This document shows positions 42,925 to 51,462 of a stretch of DNA of 64,000 nt, one piece after another. This DNA comes from Algoriphagus aestuariicola (GTDB lineage: Bacteria > Bacteroidota > Bacteroidia > Cytophagales > Cyclobacteriaceae). The notes under the pieces were generated by a model. The model searched no databases. It saw only the letters and a list, made by a program, of their open reading frames with translations, and was not told where the DNA came from. Numbering within the stretch: the first letter of the stretch is position 1; each line of letters starts with the position of its first letter. Location of the stretch: contig NZ_JAFKCW010000005.1 of NCBI RefSeq assembly GCF_017254835.1, positions 124,001 through 188,000 of the forward strand, given 5' to 3'. The translations under genes were made by a program, and so were the position numbers.

Positions 42925-43953
42925 ATGGAAATCGGAATTGACAGTTTTGCCGCTTTTGTCACGGATCGGGATGGAAATCCCGCGGGAACGGCTGAGAATG
43001 CCATGCAGGAGCTCTTGGAGCGAATCAAGTTGGCGGACGAAAAAGGGCTGGATGTGTTCTCCATAGGCGAACACCACCGTAAGGAATTTCTCGACTCTGC
43101 GACTTCGGTCATCCTCGCCGCTGCTGCCGGAATGACCCAAAATATCCGCCTGAGCAGTGCGGTGACCGTACTGAGCGCAGCTGACCCGGTGAGGGTTTAT
43201 CAGCAGTTTTCGACATTGGATTTGGTGTCTCAAGGCCGGGCAGAGCTGGTGGTAGGTCGCGGATCGTTCACGGAAGCATTTCCTCTTTTTGGACTTCGCC
43301 TCGAGGACTATGATAAGCTCTTTGCGGAGAAATTGGGGCTTCTACTGCAGATCAACGAGCAAGAGACCGTGACTTGGTCTGGTAAATTTCGCCCTGCGCT
43401 GAATAATCAGCCCATCTATCCGCGACCGGTGCAGGAGCGATTGCCCATTTGGTTGGGAGTTGGGGGCACACCGGGATCGTTTGTTCGTGCAGGCTCCCTC
43501 GGACTTCCGCTGATGGTGGCGGTGATCGGAGGGGAAACGCATCGATTCAGGCCCTTGGTGGATCTCTATCGAGAGGCCGGCGATAAGGCGGGCTTTTCCC
43601 AAGACCAGCTCAAAGTCGGGCTTCACTCGCTTGGCTACGTGGGACGATCCCATGAGGAAGCCGTCGAGGCCTATTATCCCGGCTATGCGGAGACATTTAC
43701 GCGGATAGGGAAAGAACGGGGGTGGCCGCCTGTGACCCGCGGGCACTTCGAAGCACAAAACTCCAAACGCGGGGCCTACCTCATAGGCGAGCCGGAGGAA
43801 GTGGCCGAGAAAATCCTTCGCCACAGCGAGTCCTTGGGGGGAATTGACAGGTTTACCTTCCAAATGGACAATGCCGGCCTGAGCCATGGGCAGCTATCGG
43901 AGAGCATTGCTCTTATCGGCGAGGAGGTGATTCCCTTGTTGAAAAAATCATAG
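42925..43953 (+). CDS. LLM-class flavin-dependent oxidoreductase
   Basis: This 342-residue bacterial luciferase-like TIM-barrel protein binds FMN and oxidises small organic molecules. Family signatures are FSIGEHHRKEFLDSATSVILAA, VRVYQQFSTLDLVSQGRAELVVGRGSF and QERLPIWLGVGGTPGSFVRAGSLGLPLM. It is cytosolic with no signal peptide. It is followed by a terminator hairpin; upstream spacing of 62 bases from the Kelch-like gene suggests it is a separate transcript or the end of that one. Confidence 0.92.
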   Translation: MEIGIDSFAAFVTDRDGNPAGTAENAMQELLERIKLADEKGLDVFSIGEHHRKEFLDSATSVILAAAAGMTQNIRLSSAVTVLSAADPVRVYQQFSTLDLVSQGRAELVVGRGSFTEAFPLFGLRLEDYDKLFAEKLGLLLQINEQETVTWSGKFRPALNNQPIYPRPVQERLPIWLGVGGTPGSFVRAGSLGLPLMVAVIGGETHRFRPLVDLYREAGDKAGFSQDQLKVGLHSLGYVGRSHEEAVEAYYPGYAETFTRIGKERGWPPVTRGHFEAQNSKRGAYLIGEPEEVAEKILRHSESLGGIDRFTFQMDNAGLSHGQLSESIALIGEEVIPLLKKS

Positions 43954-43983
43954 TCCGATCAGATAAAGCCTAAAGGCTAGAAT

Positions 43984-44015
43984 AAAGGCACAGGTCTTAG
44001 GGTCTGTGCTTTTTT
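43984..44015 (+). terminator. Terminator of the luciferase-like gene
   Basis: A GCACAG / CTGTGC stem (43988-43993 and 44004-44009) is followed by a T6 run on the plus strand, 31 bases after the stop. Confidence 0.8.
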
Positions 44016-44187
44016 GTTTGGCAGGTTCACTCCTTTTGCTTTTAGAAGCATATTCTGGATTTATTCGCCGTTTTATGTGATTTTTCAGAGAGCTTTTGCC
44101 GCCTATATAAAAACATTGATTCTTTGTCTTGCATAAATTCGAGACAGAAGTTCGCTGAGAGACAATAAACAAAGAAAGGGGGCCGCC

Positions 44188-44227
44188 GCCTCGATTTTGG
44201 AGAGGCAATTGATTGAAATGTATTTTG
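44188..44227 (+). promoter_or_regulatory. Candidate promoter and inverted repeat for the ECF sigma gene
   Basis: TTG (44197-44199), 21 bases, then TATTTTG (44221-44227). A GCCTC / GAGGC inverted repeat (44188-44206) overlaps the TTG. Either could set sigma-factor expression; evidence is sequence only. Confidence 0.4.
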
Positions 44228-44287
44228 AAAAGTAGGCAGGCATTGCTTTTTTTACCTTCAATCCAATTAACTAACCCAACTACTAGA

Positions 44288-44890
44288 ATGAACCCAAATC
44301 TCCAAATTGCCGAGGAGGAGTCGGTCTATTGGCTGCAATTAAAAGGAGGGGATCAGTCGGCGCTTCGTTTTTTTTATGAGACGTATGTAGATGAACTTTT
44401 TGGCTTTGGGATGACGCTGGCTGGTAGCGAAAGCCAAGTAAAAGATGCCATCCAAGACGTTTTCTTGGATCTTTGGAGGTATCACGCTCGGCTCAGCACA
44501 TCAGTAAACGTGAGATTTTATCTCTACAAGTGTTTGGCTAACCGGATTTTCAGAGAGGGGAAGATGTCCAAAAAGGCGGAGGCGCTTCACCAAAAGTACA
44601 TGGAAGAGACCGGGGAGCTGGTGGAAAGTACCGAGTCCAAACTCATTGATTTCCAAGTCCAGTCCCATCTCAAAGTGAGGCTCAGCGAGGCGATTGATGA
44701 GCTTCCCAAACGACAAAAGGCTGTGATCGATTGCCTTTTTTTCAGGGATTTTTCCTACGAGGAGACTTCGCAGATCATGAATATCAATCTCCGCTCGACT
44801 TATACGCTGGCGTGGAAGGCGCTGGAAAGGCTGAAAAAGCAAATGCTAAAGGTGGTAGATGTCGTACTCCTTTTCCTTCTGATTAGCTGA
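44288..44890 (+). CDS. ECF sigma factor (SusCD-linked type)
   Basis: This 200-residue RNA polymerase sigma-70 factor has region 2 near ALRFFYETYVDELFGFGM and DAIQDVFLDLWRYH, and region 4 with LPKRQKAVIDCLFFRDFSYEETSQIMNINLRSTYTLAWKALERL. It is the type that drives SusC/SusD genes under control of a membrane anti-sigma factor. The ATG at 44288 is used; earlier in-frame codons lie inside the promoter region. The anti-sigma gene starts 93 bases downstream. Confidence 0.9.
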   Translation: MNPNLQIAEEESVYWLQLKGGDQSALRFFYETYVDELFGFGMTLAGSESQVKDAIQDVFLDLWRYHARLSTSVNVRFYLYKCLANRIFREGKMSKKAEALHQKYMEETGELVESTESKLIDFQVQSHLKVRLSEAIDELPKRQKAVIDCLFFRDFSYEETSQIMNINLRSTYTLAWKALERLKKQMLKVVDVVLLFLLIS

Positions 44891-44983
44891 TGTATCTTGC
44901 CTTCATTTTTTTTCTTAAAAAAAGTGAAAAAATAAAGGATAACTTTTTGCCGGGCTGGTCTCTTAAAGAAGAACGCAGCACCT

Positions 44984-46075
44984 ATGAGCAAGGCCGACTA
45001 TTCTGTTGAAGACTTTATCCTGGACCCGGACTTTAGGGCCTGGATACTCGCTAACGATAAGGAGGGAAGAGCCTATTGGGAGAATTTTTTGGCCGAGCAT
45101 CCCGAGAAAATCGCCGATATCAAGTTGGCGCGGAAGCTTTTGATCCATCTCTCCAAGAAAAAATCAGGGCTTGCGAGCGCCGCCAAGGAGGGGATGTGGC
45201 TGGAGATTTCCAGGCAAATGAGCTTGGAAGCTCAAGCAGACAAGGAGACTAAGATCGTCACTCTGGACTCCTGGTCCGCTATCCAACAGCACAACCTAGC
45301 GGCGGAAAAAAAGACAAAAAACGCCTGGAGACGAAAGGCCGCGGCCATCCTCGTTCTTCTTGGCGCATTGGGATATTTGCTGGCGAGAAGTATCACTCCC
45401 GAGCGTGAAGAATCCATGCCAGTGGTGGCGGAGACCGAGGTGCTTCAGGCGCCTTTTGGCGTCAAGTCGACGATTACCCTGGAGGATGGCTCGATTGTGT
45501 TTTTGAATTCGGGAAGCAAGATCACCTATACCAAGGGATTTACAGACACGCTCCGTCTGCTCACTTTGGAGGGTGAGGCATACTTTGAGGTCGCGCACGA
45601 TCCATCCAGGCCTTTCATCGTGAAGACTCAGTCAATTTCCACCACGGCCTTGGGTACCGAGTTCAATGTGTTTTCCTTTCCCGGAGAGGATATTTCCATT
45701 TCGCTGGTCAAAGGGGAGGTTTTAGTGAACAGTGATCAGGCTGGGCTGGAGCAGCGCTTGGTGCCAGGGCAGGGAGTTCGGGCATCGCCCGAAAGCCAAG
45801 ATTGGGAAAGGGTCGATTTTGATCCTGACAAAGTCCTTTCCTGGATGAACAAGACCCTGATTTTTGAAAAGGCCTCTTTTTCAAAAGCCGGAAAGAAACT
45901 GGAGGCCTGGTTTGGAGTAGAGCTGGTTTTTGAAAACAGCGTTCCGCCGAGCCTGCATGTGTCGGGCAAGTTTGTGGACGAAAGCCTCGAAAATATCCTC
46001 AAGGGGCTGAGCTACTCTTCCCGGTTCAACTATCGTATCGAAGGCAAAAAAGTATATATCCAATTCAACTCTTAA
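44984..46075 (+). CDS. FecR-type anti-sigma factor
   Basis: This 363-residue single-span protein has a cytoplasmic N-terminal region (1-110) that holds the sigma factor and one membrane span (about 116-134, AAAILVLLGALGYLLARS). The periplasmic FecR domain (about 150-270; FGVKSTITLEDGSIVFLNSGSKITY, EGEAYFEVAHDPSRPFIVKT) and a C-terminal STN-like segment (LENILKGLSYSSRFNYRIEGKKVYI) follow. It receives a signal from the SusC-type transporter and releases the sigma factor. The gene order sigma-FecR-SusC-SusD is the usual surface-signalling layout. Confidence 0.92.
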   Translation: MSKADYSVEDFILDPDFRAWILANDKEGRAYWENFLAEHPEKIADIKLARKLLIHLSKKKSGLASAAKEGMWLEISRQMSLEAQADKETKIVTLDSWSAIQQHNLAAEKKTKNAWRRKAAAILVLLGALGYLLARSITPEREESMPVVAETEVLQAPFGVKSTITLEDGSIVFLNSGSKITYTKGFTDTLRLLTLEGEAYFEVAHDPSRPFIVKTQSISTTALGTEFNVFSFPGEDISISLVKGEVLVNSDQAGLEQRLVPGQGVRASPESQDWERVDFDPDKVLSWMNKTLIFEKASFSKAGKKLEAWFGVELVFENSVPPSLHVSGKFVDESLENILKGLSYSSRFNYRIEGKKVYIQFNS

Positions 46076-46086
46076 CCCAATAGCCC

Positions 46087-46110
46087 ATGCAACAAACCAA
46101 AGAAAAGTAA
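46087..46110 (+). CDS. Seven-codon leader frame upstream of susC
   Basis: ATG at 46087 encodes MQQTKEK and stops at 46110, 2 bases before a strong hairpin. It lies in the FecR-SusC gap. It may be a leader peptide or a chance frame. Confidence 0.25.
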   Translation: MQQTKEK

Positions 46111-46112
46111 AA

Positions 46113-46178
46113 GGCCGAAGGTGAAAGCTCACCCCGGCCAGTCTCGGTTTTGATAGGTCTTGGCGGATAATCAAAACC
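46113..46178 (+). promoter_or_regulatory. Two stem-loops in the susC leader
   Basis: Hairpin 1 (46113-46139): GGCCG/CGGCC, a small internal loop, GGTGA/TCACC, loop AAGC. Hairpin 2 (46146-46178): GGTTTTGAT/ATCAAAACC, perfect 9 bp around a 15-base loop. Neither has the T-run of an ordinary terminator directly after it. They occupy the 147-base gap between the anti-sigma gene and susC. Confidence 0.6.
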
Positions 46179-46222
46179 TCAGTTCAAACCATTCTCAAAT
46201 AGTCTAAACATGATTTAAAGTT

Positions 46223-49200
46223 ATGAAAAAAAGCATACTGTTAAGCTTATTGGCTATGTCCAAAACTATCCTTTACAGCTTTGTGATTCAGTGCTTTTCG
46301 ATGAGTGTTCTCTTCGCCTTTTCTGGTAATGCCCAGGTCAAGGCCATCGATGAAGTACCGGTCAAGATAGAGCTGCAAGACGCCTCCATTCAGGACGCGT
46401 TTACAAAGATCGAAACAGCGACAGGTTACAACTTCGTGTACAACCACCGTCAGCTTCGCGATCTTCCCTTGGTGACGATTTCCAATTCCGGAAGTCTGTA
46501 CGATGTACTGGTCGACTTTTCCAAACAGACCGGTCTCAACTTCAAACAAATCAACCAAAACATCCATGTGAGAGTGGATGAGGGTGGTTCCCCTGAGTCG
46601 GTGAGCATAGAGTTTGTCGCGCAGGAAACCATCACCGGTACCATAGTAGATGACACCAATACGCCACTGCCCGGTGTATCCATCATTGAAAAAGGTACAT
46701 CCAATGGGACCGTGACCGATGTTGACGGGAAGTTTAAGCTGAATGTGGCGTCCTCTGAGTCGGTGTTGATTTTTAGCTTTATCGGGATGCAAACGATTGA
46801 GATGGAAGTCGGCGAGCGCCGCGTATTTGACCTGACTATGCAGACCGATACGCAGGGGCTGGACGAAGTCGTGGTAGTCGGGTATGGTACAGTAAAGAAG
46901 TCCGACTTGACCGGCTCTGTGGGTGTGGTCGGTGCAGAAGAGCTACTCAAGGCTCCTGTTGCCAATGCGCTCCAGGGATTGAAAGGAAAGGTAGCGGGTG
47001 TGAACGTGTTCTTGAATTCGGGTTCTCCTTCATCCAGTCCTAGAGTCTTGATCCGGGGACTTGGCACGATCAACTCCTCTTCCCAGCCACTTTATGTAGT
47101 GGATGGTGTGGTAATGGAAAACATCGAGTTTTTGAATCCCAATGACATCGAAAGCATGGAAGTGCTGAAGGATGCCTCCTCTACAGCCATCTACGGTGCA
47201 AGAGGTGCTAACGGTGTAGTGATGGTGTCTACTAAAAGGGGGGCAAAATCAACCGGCGAGATCGTATCTTATGATGGTTATGTCAGCATCGGGGTGCTGC
47301 CCAAGAAAATGGATGTCCTCAACGCCGAAGAATTCATGCAGGTTTTGGAGCAAGGATTTGCCAACCACAGCAAATACAGCAGCTCTCCGATTCCGGCGTT
47401 TACCAGAAACGACCCGAATCTTTTTGACGCGAACGGAAATCCCTTGTATGATACAGACTGGCAAGAGGAAGCGACCAGAACGGCTGTTTCTAATAACCAC
47501 CAGCTTTCCTTCCAATCCAAAGCCGAAAAATCTTCTTTCGGAGCATTCCTAAACTATTCCAATCTGGAAGGGATCATGCTCAACAATTACCTGGAGCGTG
47601 TGAACGGGAAGTTTGCCTACGATGCGAATCCAAAAAAATGGCTGTCAATCGGCTTGAACCTTTTGGCAAACAGCACCAAGGAAAATGTCTTCGAAGAAAG
47701 CGGCGGTCACCAAATGCCAAGACGATCCATGATCGAAATGCCGGCTATTTTCCCGGTGAAATTCCCGGATGGCACCTGGAGCAACACCTCAATGGTAACC
47801 GATCCTTATGGATTTGAAGCCATCCCCAACCCAGTCCACGTACTGACTACGCAGGACAGACTGAGAAAGCGCACCAAATTGTTTGGTAACCTGTACACCA
47901 CCTTCCACATCCTGCCGGGATTGGACTTGAGGACTCAATTTGGTTTTGACAAAAACGATTATAACGAGCAGACCTACAGTCCGACGGACCTGATCAACAT
48001 CAGCTCTCCAAATGGCTATGCTTACTTGGGCAATTCCCGAACCTTCTACTGGCAACAGGAAAACTACCTGACCTATACAAAGGAGTTTGGTGACCATTCG
48101 ATCAACGCCATGGCGGGTCTCAGCTGGCAGAAAAGAACCGACGAGTTCTTCAATGTAAGCGCGACTGGCTTCTCGGACGATACATTCACTTTCAACCGAA
48201 TCCAAGCAGCTTCCCAGCCGGGAACTCCCAACTCGGGCTATGACGAGTGGAGCATGAACTCCTACTTCCTGAGAGGTAACTATAATTACAAGAGCAAATA
48301 CCTCGTGACTTTCACCGGTCGTGTGGATGGTTCTTCAAGATTTGGTGACAACAACAAGTATGGGGTATTCCCATCTGTAGGCTTGGGCTATGTGATTTCC
48401 AATGAGCCATTCATGCAGGGCATGAGCAACTCGATCAACGAGCTGAAGCTCCGCTCCAGCTTTGGTATCACCGGTAACACGGAGATTCCAACCTACCAAT
48501 CACTGGGTACCATCTCTACGGCTACCACGCTGATCAATGGCACTCGTGCTCCGATCAGCTATGTGAACCGACTTCCAAATCCAGATCTGGAGTGGGAAAA
48601 AACACGTCAGTTTGATATCGGTTTTGACCTTTCGGTATTGGATAGAGCCTTGACCTTCAGTTTTGACTATTACCATAAGTTGACCACGGACTTGCTGTTG
48701 GATAGACCGGTTCCTTCTTCCTCGGGATTCTCGGCAGTAAGGGATAATATCGGCTCCGTGTCCAACAGAGGTATCGAAGTCTTGGTGAAAGCCTTCCCTG
48801 TCTCCAACGCGAATTTCAACTGGGACGCCAATCTGAACTTTTCCTACAACATCAATGAGATCGAAAAACTTGGGGAAAATAACGAGGACATCTTCCCGGG
48901 ACCAAACTGGGTGTCGGGTAGCCAGACCATCCTGAGAGTGGGCGAGCCGCTGAGTTCCTTCTGGGGCTTTCAGCGATTGGGAACTTGGGGCACTGACGAG
49001 GCGGCAGCTGCTGCCGAGGTTGGAGCGATCCCAGGGGAAGCTAAGCGCAGCGCAGAGCGTATGATCATCGGCAACGGACTGCCAAAGTGGACGGGTTCAT
49101 TCATCAACAATGTGTACTTCAAAAACTTCGACTTCACATTGGATATCCAATTTGTAGCGGATGTGGACATTCTCCAGCAGTTTTTCCACTCTACCGAAGA

Positions 49201-49594
49201 CCGTACGGGACTTGCCAGTGGCTTGGCCTCCACGCTGTATGATGCTTGGACCGAGGAAAACCAAAATACGATGGTGCAGCAGATCAGAAATGGCGTCTAC
49301 TCTGGACAAAACTCTGAGGTGGACAGCCATTGGGTGACTGACGGATCTTATATCAGAGGCAACCTGATTTCATTGGGCTATACCTTCAACGACGTGATGG
49401 CTAAAAGCAAAGGACTGAAAAATCTCAGGGTATATGGAAACGTGCAGAATGCGTTTTTAATCCATTCCAAGGATTTTAAAGGATATGATCCTGAGGCATC
49501 CTCTTGGGAAGGCAACCAGTGGGGGCAGAATATCTTCTTCTTCCAGTATCCGAGACCAAGAACCTTCACCCTTGGACTAAGCCTTCAATTCTAA
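46223..49594 (+). CDS. SusC/RagA-family TonB-dependent outer-membrane transporter with STN domain
   Basis: This 1123-residue outer-membrane transporter has a signal peptide (about 1-38, SGNAQ), an STN signalling domain (about 42-118, IQDAFTKIETATGYNFVYNHR) and a carboxypeptidase-like domain (about 136-210, GTIVDDTNTPLPGVSIIEKGTSNGT pattern). A TonB-type plug follows (DEVVVVGYGTVKKSDLTGSV, LYVVDGVVMENI, ATAIYGARGANGVVMV-like), then a barrel ending RTFTLGLSLQF. The STN domain ties it to the FecR anti-sigma factor. It imports oligosaccharides or peptides with the SusD partner. The substrate is unknown and no glycoside hydrolase or peptidase gene is adjacent. Confidence 0.97.
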   Translation: MKKSILLSLLAMSKTILYSFVIQCFSMSVLFAFSGNAQVKAIDEVPVKIELQDASIQDAFTKIETATGYNFVYNHRQLRDLPLVTISNSGSLYDVLVDFSKQTGLNFKQINQNIHVRVDEGGSPESVSIEFVAQETITGTIVDDTNTPLPGVSIIEKGTSNGTVTDVDGKFKLNVASSESVLIFSFIGMQTIEMEVGERRVFDLTMQTDTQGLDEVVVVGYGTVKKSDLTGSVGVVGAEELLKAPVANALQGLKGKVAGVNVFLNSGSPSSSPRVLIRGLGTINSSSQPLYVVDGVVMENIEFLNPNDIESMEVLKDASSTAIYGARGANGVVMVSTKRGAKSTGEIVSYDGYVSIGVLPKKMDVLNAEEFMQVLEQGFANHSKYSSSPIPAFTRNDPNLFDANGNPLYDTDWQEEATRTAVSNNHQLSFQSKAEKSSFGAFLNYSNLEGIMLNNYLERVNGKFAYDANPKKWLSIGLNLLANSTKENVFEESGGHQMPRRSMIEMPAIFPVKFPDGTWSNTSMVTDPYGFEAIPNPVHVLTTQDRLRKRTKLFGNLYTTFHILPGLDLRTQFGFDKNDYNEQTYSPTDLINISSPNGYAYLGNSRTFYWQQENYLTYTKEFGDHSINAMAGLSWQKRTDEFFNVSATGFSDDTFTFNRIQAASQPGTPNSGYDEWSMNSYFLRGNYNYKSKYLVTFTGRVDGSSRFGDNNKYGVFPSVGLGYVISNEPFMQGMSNSINELKLRSSFGITGNTEIPTYQSLGTISTATTLINGTRAPISYVNRLPNPDLEWEKTRQFDIGFDLSVLDRALTFSFDYYHKLTTDLLLDRPVPSSSGFSAVRDNIGSVSNRGIEVLVKAFPVSNANFNWDANLNFSYNINEIEKLGENNEDIFPGPNWVSGSQTILRVGEPLSSFWGFQRLGTWGTDEAAAAAEVGAIPGEAKRSAERMIIGNGLPKWTGSFINNVYFKNFDFTLDIQFVADVDILQQFFHSTEDRTGLASGLASTLYDAWTEENQNTMVQQIRNGVYSGQNSEVDSHWVTDGSYIRGNLISLGYTFNDVMAKSKGLKNLRVYGNVQNAFLIHSKDFKGYDPEASSWEGNQWGQNIFFFQYPRPRTFTLGLSLQF

Positions 49595-49611
49595 CCCAAA
49601 AAGAACTTAAG

Positions 49612-51198
49612 ATGAAAAAGATAAATTTTCTATTTCTTGGACTGAGCTTGTTGACCGCTTCTTGTGAGGGCTTTTTGGAAGAAAAGCCGGTAGATGAGGT
49701 GGCTTCCAACCAATACTTCCAGCGACCGGAGCATGCTCGTGACGCAGTCAACGCGCTTTATAGGAGAGGTGCCATGCAGATGTATGAGACCGGTGTGTAC
49801 TCCGGATCGCGCATCATGTTTGGCGCGTATGTCTCCGGTTTTGTGGACAACGATTACAAAGGGCAGGAATTCCACGTGCAGCGAGGACAGAACATCGTCT
49901 TCGACGGTTTGAACCTGTCGGATTATTTCAACTCGATGTGGTCGGATATCTATGTAGGAATCTCCCGTGCCAACAATGCGATCAAGTATATTCCTACGAC
50001 TCCTGGTCTTAGTGAGGCGGATGCCAACCGCTATTTGGCTGAGGCGAGATACTTCCGTGCTTACAATTACTACTTCCTTGCGCGGATGTTTGGCGATGTA
50101 CCATTGGTGACTGAGCCCTATGAAAGCTTAGAAAATCTCTTCCTGGAGCGTACTCCGGTTGCGCAAGTTTATGACTTGATCTTGGAAGATCTGGATTTTG
50201 CGATCAGCTCGGGTGGTCTTCCGCAGGCGACGATGGTCGGCAACGCGGGTCGAATCACTAGAGGTGTGGCCCAGACGCTCCTAGCTGAGGTCAATCTCAC
50301 GATGAGCGGTGCCGCCGTGAATGCTAATCGATATGCAGAAGCTGCACAGGCTGCCCGTGAGGTGATCAACTCAGGGATTTACTCCCTGGTGCAGCATACC
50401 CGCACCGGTGGCGGTGAGCTCGCTGCCAATGGCTCCGCCTACAACAAGATCAAAGACAGTGAGCAAATCCCGAGCGAATACATCTACTACTATGAGTTTG
50501 ACGCGGCGATCGCCAACAATGGCTATCCTGCGCTCAGCTTCCCTGTCAGTATGGCTCCTTTGGTTTCCTACGCCATTACCAACAATGCCTATGGACCTAC
50601 TGCAGACCTCTTGAACTCATACGATGCCGAAAACGATTTGAGAGTACAGGAAAAGCAGTATTTCCATTCTTCTATCGTCATCGACGGCGAAAACATCGAG
50701 TTTAACACCTCCCCGTATATGTGGATGGATGAGTCGGCGATTTTTGGTTCAGCGCAGTCGAGCCGTGATATTCCGGTTTCCACCTACGCGGATGTGTTGC
50801 TGATCGCGGCGGAGGCCATCGCCAAGTCCGAGGGAGTGACCCAGGAAGCGGTAGATTATCTGGCACAGATCAGGGGACGAGCATATTGGAAACAGGATCC
50901 CCAGGCGATCCGCAACCAGCTTTCCTCTCTTTCAGTGGATCAATTTGTAGAAGAAGTCTGGAAAGAAAGAGTCAGAGAACTGGTATTTGAGTTTCCGATT
51001 TGGTTTGACGTGATGCGAACCAGAAAGTTCCCTCAGCCAGCAGAGGATGGCTCCGGCGACATCGAGTTTGTAGATGCTGTCGGTGCGGTTAATTTCTTTG
51101 GAGCTACCGTAAAAGAGTCGACCATGCTCTTCCCACTTCCTGAGCAGGAGCTTCAGCGCAATCCATCCCTGACCCAAAACCCGGGATACGCTAACTAA
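49612..51198 (+). CDS. SusD/RagB-family outer-membrane lipoprotein
   Basis: This 528-residue lipoprotein (LLTASCEGF, Cys18) has SusD-type helical TPR repeats and the typical C-terminal signature (EEVWKERVRELVFEFPIWFDVMRT, PLPEQELQRNPSLTQNPGY). It forms the lid of the SusC transporter and captures the substrate at the cell surface. It starts 17 bases after susC. A terminator hairpin follows at 51249-51279, closing the operon; no further catabolic gene is attached. Confidence 0.96.
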   Translation: MKKINFLFLGLSLLTASCEGFLEEKPVDEVASNQYFQRPEHARDAVNALYRRGAMQMYETGVYSGSRIMFGAYVSGFVDNDYKGQEFHVQRGQNIVFDGLNLSDYFNSMWSDIYVGISRANNAIKYIPTTPGLSEADANRYLAEARYFRAYNYYFLARMFGDVPLVTEPYESLENLFLERTPVAQVYDLILEDLDFAISSGGLPQATMVGNAGRITRGVAQTLLAEVNLTMSGAAVNANRYAEAAQAAREVINSGIYSLVQHTRTGGGELAANGSAYNKIKDSEQIPSEYIYYYEFDAAIANNGYPALSFPVSMAPLVSYAITNNAYGPTADLLNSYDAENDLRVQEKQYFHSSIVIDGENIEFNTSPYMWMDESAIFGSAQSSRDIPVSTYADVLLIAAEAIAKSEGVTQEAVDYLAQIRGRAYWKQDPQAIRNQLSSLSVDQFVEEVWKERVRELVFEFPIWFDVMRTRKFPQPAEDGSGDIEFVDAVGAVNFFGATVKESTMLFPLPEQELQRNPSLTQNPGYAN

Positions 51199-51248
51199 TC
51201 AAAGGGCATGTTTTTCAGAATTTGCTGGAAAACTTGCTTCAAATCAAG

Positions 51249-51279
51249 GTCGCTCCGCATTATGCGGGGCGACTTTTTT
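51249..51279 (+). terminator. Terminator of the SusC-SusD operon
   Basis: A 10-bp stem (GTCGCTCCGC / GCGGGGCGAC, one G-T pair) with a 5-base loop is followed by T6. It lies 50 bases after the SusD stop. Confidence 0.92.
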
Positions 51280-51402
51280 ATTGAATGGCTTCGTGTCTTG
51301 GTATAGAAAGACCGATTAATAGCTGCTTATTAAGACTCGAGAATCTTGCCGCATTGTATATAATATCTAATGCCCAAGTCGGGGGGTAATTGACTGTCAG
51401 AT

Positions 51403-51438
51403 AAAAAAAAGGCTTAGCGCATTATGTGCCAAGCCTTT
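51403..51438 (-). terminator. Terminator of the DUF6600-like gene
   Basis: On the minus strand GGCTT and GCGCA arms pair around a 3-base loop (51411-51435) and are followed by an eight-base T-run (51410-51403). Confidence 0.85.
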
Positions 51439-51462
51439 ACTAGTTGGGATTACCTATAGATT

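Larger units (their letters stand above)
43954..44287. other. 334-bp region upstream of the ECF sigma gene
   Basis: It holds the terminator of the luciferase-like gene (43984-44015) and a candidate sigma promoter and inverted repeat at 44188-44227. The remainder (about 44016-44187) shows no gene; a small GCTT/AAGC hairpin lies near 44040. Confidence 0.5.
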
